In this document: positions 7,443 through 11,714 of the stretch, in pieces | How the letters are laid out: each line of letters begins with the position of its first letter | Position numbering within the stretch: the stretch's first letter is position 1 | NCBI GenBank assembly: GCA_028679855.1 | Contig: JAJRAP010000104.1 | Coordinates: forward strand, 1 to 11,714 | Origin: Candidatus Methanoperedens sp. | GTDB lineage: Archaea > Halobacteriota > Methanosarcinia > Methanosarcinales > Methanoperedenaceae | DNA: 11,714 nucleotides | Reading direction: 5' to 3' | Position numbers and translations under genes: made by a program | Notes under the pieces: model-generated | What the model was told of the DNA's origin: nothing | Seen by the model: only the letters and a program-made list of their open reading frames with translations | Database searches by the model: none

Positions 7443-7790
7443 TCACTCGAACTCCACAATAGCTTTTTTCGTTCCTATCGGAGTAATTAGAGCATGTGTA
7501 CCTTTTTCAATATGGTATGACTCTCTGAGCTCTTTTGGCAGTCGCAGCAGCAATATTTCCCCGCTTTCGCTTAATTTTCTTTTGTATGAAGCCTGCCCTC
7601 TGGGAGCAACTCCAAGCGCTGCTTTTAGTCCCTTCTCTATTTTGTGTATTGAATCAGGATGGTTTATGTATATATTTCTGCCCGTGATTTTGTGCTTCCT
7701 GACAAGGACATCTGTAATAACTACAGGGATTCCATAGTTCTCAATTACAATATCTTCATACACATCCTGGAATTCATCTTTCTTTTTCAT
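7443..7790 (-). CDS. Small protein with AbrB-like C-terminus, possible antitoxin
   Basis: The 115-residue protein has two visible parts. Residues 1-60 are a mixed alpha/beta segment (IVIENYGIPVVITDVLVRKH) of no recognised family. Residues 76-115 read SGEILLLRLPKELRESYHIEKGTHALI and follow the AbrB/SpoVT swapped-hairpin pattern (strand, LPKELRE turn, 'hydrophobic-I-KG', strand), a DNA-binding fold common in antitoxins. It follows the 125-aa gene after a 4-nt gap. The minus-strand sequence AGAGGTGAAAATATG makes the Shine-Dalgarno GAGGTG overlap the upstream TGA stop, so the two are translationally coupled. This pairing and the AbrB-like end suggest an antitoxin or autoregulator (inference). Base composition is more AT-rich than the housekeeping genes to the left. 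Confidence 0.75.
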   Translation of the reverse strand: MKKKDEFQDVYEDIVIENYGIPVVITDVLVRKHKITGRNIYINHPDSIHKIEKGLKAALGVAPRGQASYKRKLSESGEILLLRLPKELRESYHIEKGTHALITPIGTKKAIVEFE

Positions 7791-7794
7791 ATTT

Positions 7795-8172
7795 TCACCT
7801 CTTTTTATTGAGTTTCTTCTTTCGATTTAGTATTGTTATGACTACAATAAGCCCATGATTGGACTCCTGGAAACCTATAACACATGGATAGATATGGTCA
7901 TTCGATTCAGATTCACACAAGTATCGTGTTGGAAAATATTCAGTATCATGTATTTCCTTTCTAATTATCTCTGGATTGTTCAGAATCTGCTTTATGAATT
8001 CAAATAACTGAAATGGGTTTATTCCCCATCTATCATACGACCTGTTGTCTTTATAGATATGCTCATCTAAACCAATACTTTCTTCTGATGCCAGTTTTTT
8101 GATAAGCTCATAGACTTGCTTTTTTTCTTTAATATCCAGATATGCTATCCTGTATTGTTCTTCCTCAGGCAT
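7795..8172 (-). CDS. Uncharacterised 125-aa protein, possible toxin of a two-gene module
   Basis: No family is recognised with confidence. The N-terminal half is charged and helical (residues 12-32). The second half (about 56-118) has a helix, the pattern 'ILNNPEIIRKE', then TRYLCESES, YPCVIGFQ and LIVVITILNRKKK: a helix followed by three beta strands with a basic tail. That order resembles small RNase toxins of the BECR/RelE-like fold, but no catalytic residues can be fixed, so this is only a suggestion. It is the first gene of a pair with the AbrB-like 115-aa gene 4 nt downstream. There is no Shine-Dalgarno site; a TATA box ends 23 nt before the ATG, indicating a leaderless message. Confidence 0.72.
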   Translation of the reverse strand: MPEEEQYRIAYLDIKEKKQVYELIKKLASEESIGLDEHIYKDNRSYDRWGINPFQLFEFIKQILNNPEIIRKEIHDTEYFPTRYLCESESNDHIYPCVIGFQESNHGLIVVITILNRKKKLNKKR

Positions 8173-8195
8173 CGTATAAAAAAGGTATGTTTTAG

Positions 8196-8204
8196 TATAT
8201 AAAT
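8196..8204 (-). promoter_or_regulatory. TATA box of the 125/115-aa gene pair
   Basis: The minus strand reads ATTTATATA, ending 23 nt before the ATG at 8172. This is the spacing of a leaderless archaeal promoter and fixes the start of the first gene of the pair. Confidence 0.55.
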
Positions 8205-8298
8205 TCGCGCCATGAATTTGGATTTTAGGTGGTTATTTTGGATACTATGTCCTTAAAGGAGCATGGGGGTTCTATCGCGATGCAGTCACTCCGGTATA

Positions 8299-8318
8299 CC
8301 CCGCACAAATGTACGAGG
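8299..8318. repeat. 8-bp-stem hairpin 3' of the tnpA relic
   Basis: On the minus strand CCTCGTAC-ATTT-GTGCGGGG folds into an 8-bp stem (with G-T pairs at two positions) and 4-nt loop, starting 19 nt after the tnpA stop. IS200/IS605 elements carry subterminal hairpins that TnpA binds at each end, so this is probably the remaining right-end hairpin; a transcription terminator is the alternative. The rest of 8205-8298 shows nothing I recognise. Confidence 0.45.
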
Positions 8319-8337
8319 CCTGTAGCTATCGTTTTCT

Positions 8338-8580
8338 TTATTTCTCTCTATTATATTCATACTTATCCTGCTCACGAATATATTTTTCCACAACATCCCA
8401 GCCATTCCCAACACTTCCATGGAAACAACTCGGCGCCCATAGATGATCTCCACACCATTCCTGAAGGTGGGGAAATTCTTTCCTTAATATTCTGCTCGAA
8501 ACTCCTTTTATCTTTTTTGCGATGTAACTCAAAGAATACTTCGGAGGATATTTGAAGAAAAGAGTGATATTTTTAAACCA
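8338..8580 (-). pseudogene. tnpA: IS200/IS605 transposase TnpA remnant (C-terminal half)
   Basis: The minus-strand frame reads KYPPKYSLSYIAKKIKG, then a segment with RKEFPHL and WCGDHLWAPSC, then GSVGNGWDVVEKYI. This is the C-terminal half of the HUH/Y1 transposase of IS200/IS605 elements, about 75 of the usual 130-150 residues. The catalytic tyrosine in VEKYI is kept. The HUH histidines, which should stand just before KYPPKY as H-I-H-L-F, read N-I-T-L-F, and an in-frame TAG lies a few codons further upstream, so the gene is dead. The N-terminal half is absent: asnB begins there. A TTG at 8532 opens a 64-codon frame, but this is not a real gene. No tnpB/iscB-like partner is in the window. Confidence 0.85.
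8570..8577 (+). promoter_or_regulatory. TATA box of asnB, within transposon-derived sequence
   Basis: TTTTTAAA ends 25 nt before the ATG at 8603, and no Shine-Dalgarno site precedes that ATG, consistent with a leaderless message. On the other strand the same bases belong to the degraded HUH region of the tnpA relic. Confidence 0.5.
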
Positions 8581-8602
8581 TGGAATGACAATCTATGCCT
8601 CT

Positions 8603-9964
8603 ATGTGCGGCATAGCAGGCGCAGCAGGAAAGGACTCGGAAGCATCAGTTCAAAGGATGCTTGAAGCAATAAAACACAGGGGACCTGATGGCACCAGCAT
8701 GTTCTCTCTGGGGGATATCACCATGGGCAATGTACTCCTAAAAATAACCGGTGACAGGAGCCAGCCTATCCACAACAGCGGCGCGCTCACTTACAATGGC
8801 GAGATATACAACTTCAGGGAGATTGCCAAAAAGCGCAATCTTAGAACTGATTCCGACAGTGAAGTGCTTTTTGACATGATCGATTCGATAGGCATCGAGG
8901 CAGTGCTTGGAGAAGTGGACGGTGACTATGCGTTCGCATTTGCATCTGACGGGATAATTCAATTAGCCCGTGACCCGGCTGGCGTGAAGCCGCTATATTA
9001 CGGTAAATCAGAAGAACTTTTCGCTTTTGCGTCTGAAAAAAAAGCCCTTTCTGCCATTGGGATTACAGAAATAAGTTCTCTTAAACCAGGACACCTGCTC
9101 ACGTACTGTGACGGCAGGCTCATCGAGAAAAAAGTGACAGGATTTGTCCGGAGGGAGAGGATCACAGATGAAAATCTCGCTTCTGATGCGCTGTTCAATG
9201 CAATAGAACAGGGAGTTAAAAAGCGCATTTACTCACCCTGCACAATTGCATTCTCTGGCGGTCTTGACAGCTCACTTATCGCAGCGTTATGCCCTGAAGC
9301 AGAGCTGTACTCGGTGGGAATGGCAGGCTCTCACGATATTATACAGACGAAAAAGGCTGCTTTGCTCCTCGGTATGGAGAACAAACTGCATCTTCAAGAA
9401 CTTACTGTTGATGATGTTGTGACAGCGCTCCCTGATGTGATAAGAGCGATCGAATCCGCCAAGCCGCAGAAGGTGAGCATTGCCATGCCTCTTTTCTTTG
9501 CATCAAAAAACGCGCATGACGATGGGCATCGCGTCATGCTCTCAGGGCAGGGCGCCGATGAGCTGTTCGCTGGATATAAGAGATATGAATCACTTGGACC
9601 TGATGAGCTTGAGAATGCACTTTTTTGCGACCTTGATAATATCGCTAAGAACAATCTTGAGCGTGACGATGCTGCAAGCATGGCAAATGCTGTGGAACTT
9701 CGCGTCCCTTACCTTGACAGGGAAGTGGTTGAACTTGCATTGAGCATCGCGCCTGAGCTTAAGATAAAAAACGGCATCCGAAAACACATTTTGCGTCTTG
9801 CTGCCAGAAAGTCTCTTCCTGATGAACTTGCCTTCAAGGAAAAAAAAGCCACTCAGTACAGCAGCGGTATTTACTCTGCGATCGAGAAGCTCGCAAGGAA
9901 GAACGGGTTCAAAGGAGAGCATGCCGCCGGTAGATATCTTGAATCGATAAAAGAATCACTATAA
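8603..9964 (+). CDS. asnB: Asparagine synthetase (glutamine-hydrolysing)
   Basis: AsnB makes asparagine from aspartate, ATP and glutamine. The start is set at 8603 because the catalytic cysteine must be residue 2 (MCGIAGAAG) after Met removal; an upstream TTG at 8552 would add 17 residues and block it. The N-terminal glutaminase domain shows C2, RGPDG (26-30), YNGEIYN (64-70) and TDSDSEV (82-88). The synthetase domain shows the PP-loop SGGLDSS (218-224), SGQGADELFAGY (314-325) and ELRVPYLD (365-372). At 453 residues it is about 100 shorter than E. coli AsnB, typical of compact archaeal forms; all key motifs are present, so it should be active. It stands alone, flanked upstream by an IS200/IS605 relic and downstream by an IS 60 bp after its stop. 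A role in modifying a protein or glycan instead of free aspartate cannot be excluded. Confidence 0.94.
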   Translation: MCGIAGAAGKDSEASVQRMLEAIKHRGPDGTSMFSLGDITMGNVLLKITGDRSQPIHNSGALTYNGEIYNFREIAKKRNLRTDSDSEVLFDMIDSIGIEAVLGEVDGDYAFAFASDGIIQLARDPAGVKPLYYGKSEELFAFASEKKALSAIGITEISSLKPGHLLTYCDGRLIEKKVTGFVRRERITDENLASDALFNAIEQGVKKRIYSPCTIAFSGGLDSSLIAALCPEAELYSVGMAGSHDIIQTKKAALLLGMENKLHLQELTVDDVVTALPDVIRAIESAKPQKVSIAMPLFFASKNAHDDGHRVMLSGQGADELFAGYKRYESLGPDELENALFCDLDNIAKNNLERDDAASMANAVELRVPYLDREVVELALSIAPELKIKNGIRKHILRLAARKSLPDELAFKEKKATQYSSGIYSAIEKLARKNGFKGEHAAGRYLESIKESL

Positions 9965-10024
9965 TATTTTCAGTGACCGTTTCAATTCGTGTTGGTAGTT
10001 ATCCTAATGTGCAATATATTTATG

Positions 10025-10040
10025 AGTGTACTATAACAAG
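10025..10040 (+). repeat. Left terminal inverted repeat of the IS
   Basis: 16 bp, AGTGTACTATAACAAG. The transposase stop TAG (10033-10031 on the minus strand) and the preceding two leucine codons are within it. Confidence 0.85.
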
Positions 10041-10752
10041 TACTTTTTTAGCATATAATCGACATCATTATTTAGAATATATTCCCAGTATTTCCATATC
10101 TTGATAAATGAACCGTCATACCAAACTTCGATTCCCTTCAATGTTGTCCTAACTTCTATGATTTTACCAACCAATTTTTTTGTATTTATATTGCTCAGGA
10201 TAAAGAACACGCATGATACTCATTGCAGAAACATGGACATTGAATTCATTTGAAAGAAGTAATGATAAGTTCCATGCACCCAGCTCAGAATATTGTCGAT
10301 GGGCATCTCCAATTGACTGTATTTCCATTTCAGTCAATGGTTCTCTGCGATTGAATTATTGTCCTCTTTTTCTCCATCGTTTTTTTTGAACGTCTCCCTT
10401 TTCCTCTATTTATCCCATTTCTTTGCAATATCCGTTCTATGGTTCTGACTGACTTGTCAAATCCATATTGTTTTTCGACAATCTCGAAAATATCTTTGGC
10501 ATCAAGTTCTATATTTTCCGATGTTATTTGCAATATTTTTTCCTCAATATCGTTAGATGTTTTGTTGTGTGGTATTTTTGCACCTGTTTTTTTGTTGACC
10601 AAACCCAAAATACCATCTTTTGAATATCTATCCTGCCAATAGTAATATGTTCCAATTGAAATTCCATATTCAACGACTATGTTCTTTATTTTCATCCCAA
10701 ATTTCTCATGGGCTAATATCATTTCATGTCTCTTTTCAATGAGTTTTCCCAT
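10031..10752 (-). pseudogene. Frameshifted transposase-like gene with helix-turn-helix domains
   Basis: Three consecutive minus-strand frames make one broken protein. Segment 1 (10752-10330, 140 aa) has a helix-turn-helix (KIKNIVVEYGISIGTYYYWQ) and a second helical block with VRTIERILQRNGI, typical of IS481/IS630-like transposase N-termini. Segment 2 (about 10350-10160) reads REPLTEMEIQSIGD, then NEFNVHVSAMSIMRVLYPEQ, another HTH-like block. Segment 3 (about 10180-10031) reads KIIEVRTTLKGIEVWYDG, then KIWKYWEYIL, a small beta-rich C-terminal domain. Each junction is a single-base shift in the same direction; the second falls in a run of seven A (10181-10175 on the minus strand). Removing both extra bases gives a 239-residue protein. 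No DDE catalytic core is recognisable, so an internal deletion is likely. The ATG at 10752 has a TATA-like ATTATATTA about 21 nt upstream. Confidence 0.75.
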
Positions 10753-10828
10753 TTCAGAAAATAAGGTTTGGACTAATATAATGATGGATACTTTAGTACT
10801 TGAAGATATTTAATATATTCTACTAATG

Positions 10829-10846
10829 CTGTCGTTTAAATGACAG
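10829..10846. repeat. Near-perfect 18-bp palindrome inside the IS right end
   Basis: CTGTCGTTTAAATGACAG is symmetric at 16 of 18 positions and lies 8 bp inside the right terminal repeat, upstream of the transposase-like gene. It may be a binding site for the HTH protein or an operator; this is inference. Confidence 0.45.
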
Positions 10847-10854
10847 AAAACATG

Positions 10855-10870
10855 CTTGTTATAGTACACT
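10855..10870 (-). repeat. Right terminal inverted repeat of the IS
   Basis: CTTGTTATAGTACACT, the exact reverse complement of the left repeat at 10025-10040. Confidence 0.85.
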
Positions 10871-10880
10871 GTCCAGTTCA

Positions 10881-10910
10881 AGGGTGCGGTCCAAAACACC
10901 CTATGATTTT
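10881..10910 (+). terminator. Hairpin plus T-run just outside the IS
   Basis: AGGGTG (10881-10886) and CACCCT (10897-10902) form a 6-bp stem with a 10-nt loop, followed by ATGATTTTT. It lies 10 bp beyond the right IS end and upstream of the last gene's promoter. Without the IS it would stand roughly 70-100 bp after asnB, so it may be the asnB terminator displaced by the insertion. Confidence 0.4.
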
Positions 10911-10921
10911 TGCCTCAGATT

Positions 10922-10933
10922 AATTATTTATAC
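10922..10933 (+). promoter_or_regulatory. TATA box for the last gene
   Basis: The AT-rich AATTATTTATAC stretch ends about 64 nt before the ATG at 10997, giving a predicted leader of about 40 nt that contains the Shine-Dalgarno site. Confidence 0.4.
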
Positions 10934-10983
10934 AATCAAGATTCATGTATTATTGAGGTAAAAGTCTCAGACAGAAAGTAAAT

Positions 10984-10988
10984 GGAGG
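10984..10988 (+). promoter_or_regulatory. Shine-Dalgarno site that moves the start to 10997
   Basis: GGAGG lies 8 nt before the ATG at 10997. The upstream in-frame ATG at 10982 overlaps this site (ATGGAGG) and so is not the start. Confidence 0.75.
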
Positions 10989-10996
10989 TTAAACAT

Positions 10997-11494
10997 ATGG
11001 TCAATATAGAAGATATTCCCATAGAAACGAGGTGGGAAATAGCAGCCAAATCTGCAAGCACCGTGCCATTGCTCTACGATAAGTACTTCAGGAAAGTGTT
11101 AAAAGAAAAATACGACGATATCGAGCGCCCTATATGGATTGAAAGCGGAAAGGAAATGAAAAACCTCGCTGAAGTATTGGATTTACCGAGAGATAAGGCA
11201 CAGGAAATCTCAGAAAGCTTAGGAGTTATTGGAGCGATTCTCTATGGCCCAGAAATGAAAAAAGAGCTTGTAGATGCGACAGAAGATAGGGCATTGGGAA
11301 GAATGACACAGTGTTCGGTGCTGAATAGGGCAAATGAGATGGGATTGGATCCGAAAATATCGGCGCAAAGAGCTTGCATGGTTTTCATGAAAACAGCAGT
11401 TGAAGCTCTTAATCCTGCATTCACATATCGGTTAAATAAAAGCATGTGCAGCGGCGACGACTACTGTGAAATGGTAATCGAGAAGAAAAGATAG
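10997..11494 (+). CDS. L-2-amino-thiazoline-4-carboxylate hydrolase-like protein
   Basis: The 165-residue protein is mostly helical and soluble. The C-terminal half resembles the ATC-hydrolase family: a central segment with C106 (GRMTQCSVLNRANEMG), then C127, and the ending CSGDDYCEMVIEK, matching the family's 'GD..C' signature (C151, C157). Family members include the bacterial enzyme that opens 2-amino-thiazoline-4-carboxylate in cysteine formation, but many archaeal homologues have unknown roles and may act in sensing or on thiol compounds, so the substrate is uncertain. The start at 10997 is set by GGAGG 8 nt upstream. The gene has its own TATA box and a hairpin terminator behind it, so it is probably monocistronic. 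It lies between an IS and another repeat, in an accessory setting. Confidence 0.7.
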   Translation: MVNIEDIPIETRWEIAAKSASTVPLLYDKYFRKVLKEKYDDIERPIWIESGKEMKNLAEVLDLPRDKAQEISESLGVIGAILYGPEMKKELVDATEDRALGRMTQCSVLNRANEMGLDPKISAQRACMVFMKTAVEALNPAFTYRLNKSMCSGDDYCEMVIEKKR

Positions 11495-11497
11495 CTT

Positions 11498-11549
11498 ATC
11501 AACTTCTTCTTTTATTTTTTAAAAAAAAAAGCAAGAAAAAGCGGTTGAT
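11498..11549 (+). terminator. A/T-rich hairpin terminator after the last gene
   Basis: ATCAAC (11498-11503) pairs with GTTGAT (11544-11549), and between them a T/C-rich arm containing TTTTTT faces an A-run arm, giving a long imperfect hairpin 3 nt after the stop codon. The T-rich tract alone would suit archaeal termination. Confidence 0.55.
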
Positions 11550-11604
11550 GAGGTGCGATCTAAGATTGAGCTCTTGAAAAAAATGTGAGAATATTGGGCA
11601 GTGT

Positions 11605-11663
11605 CCTACGATAGACCGCATAATTTGATTTCGTCGTATTTAATACCAAATCGCTATCGGAGG
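11605..11663. repeat. Imperfect 10-bp inverted repeat at the window edge
   Basis: CCTACGATAG (11605-11614) and CTATCGGAGG (11654-11663) are inverted copies matching at 9 of 10 positions, 39 nt apart. No gene is seen in 11550-11714. It could be a mobile-element end, a MITE-like hairpin or a structured leader of a gene beyond the window. Confidence 0.4.
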
Positions 11664-11714
11664 GTTACATCGATCTAATATTCAGAAAAATTAAAATCAA
11701 CGTCGGTAGCCCTA

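Larger units (their letters stand above)
10025..10870 (-). mobile_element. 846-bp insertion sequence with perfect 16-bp terminal inverted repeats
   Basis: AGTGTACTATAACAAG at 10025-10040 recurs as its exact reverse complement at 10855-10870. Between them lies one minus-strand transposase-like gene, now frameshifted, whose stop codon falls inside the left repeat, as is common in insertion sequences. I find no matching target-site duplication in the immediate flanks (TTTATG on the left, GTCCAG on the right), so the element is old, has recombined, or does not duplicate its target. The element fills most of the 1-kb stretch between asnB and the last gene and is AT-rich. The family is not certain; the HTH organisation recalls IS481/IS630-like transposases. 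Confidence 0.8.

Noticed and set aside
8229..8555. 108-codon plus-strand open frame
   Set aside because: It is antisense to the tnpA relic and its 3' hairpin and matches nothing.
8552..8602. Upstream TTG start giving a 470-residue AsnB, with GGAGG at 8543-8547
   Set aside because: It would bury the catalytic cysteine, which must be residue 2. The GGAGG is simply the reverse of the proline codons in the tnpA relic.
10015..10880. Target-site duplication flanking the IS
   Set aside because: The flanks (TTTATG / GTCCAG) do not match at any plausible repeat boundary.
10982..10996. ATG start adding five residues to the last gene
   Set aside because: This ATG overlaps the GGAGG site that serves the ATG at 10997.
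1..11714. CRISPR array or cas genes
   Set aside because: No regularly spaced direct repeats and no Cas-like proteins are seen.

Overview
The window reads as chromosomal DNA of a methane-cycling euryarchaeon, most likely in or near the Methanosarcinales (a Methanoperedens/ANME-2-like lineage would fit). The evidence is an archaeal Orc1/Cdc6 initiator, a DUF166 protein, an archaeal-type CoaBC, TATA boxes placed about 22-25 nt before several start codons (leaderless transcripts), and other genes with a strong GGAGG Shine-Dalgarno site. The assignment rests on family recognition, not on a database search.

Left part (1-7294), housekeeping genes: uvrB (minus strand, 3' end cut by the window edge) is divergent from orc1/cdc6. 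A tRNA-Gly(GCC) lies 3 nt past the cdc6 stop on the opposite strand. A two-gene minus-strand operon encodes a DUF166 protein and a malic enzyme, with reading frames overlapping by 20 nt. Divergent from it is a plus-strand operon: coaBC (coenzyme A synthesis), a 97-aa unknown gene starting 1 nt after the coaBC stop, and a 162-aa cysteine-containing 'hydrolase'-type protein with a strong ribosome-binding site. A hairpin plus T-run follows this operon.

Right part (7440-11714), accessory and more AT-rich: a tightly coupled minus-strand pair (125 aa and 115 aa, the latter ending in an AbrB-like segment) looks like an unrecognised toxin-antitoxin-type module. Next is a decayed 3' half of an IS200/IS605 tnpA gene with a downstream hairpin. 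Its truncated 5' end runs into the promoter of asnB (asparagine synthetase). After asnB is an 846-bp insertion element bounded by perfect 16-bp terminal inverted repeats. Its transposase-like gene is broken by two frameshifts and shows no recognisable DDE core. The last gene encodes a 165-aa protein resembling the L-2-amino-thiazoline-4-carboxylate hydrolase family, followed by an A/T-rich hairpin terminator and an unexplained imperfect inverted repeat at the window edge.

Most notable: uvrB appears to start at CTG behind an ideal Shine-Dalgarno site; the asnB TATA box lies inside transposon-derived sequence; the 125/115-aa pair; the short IS with complete ends; and ORB-like repeats upstream of cdc6. 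I see no strong evidence for a wholly new system. The 125/115-aa pair is the best candidate.
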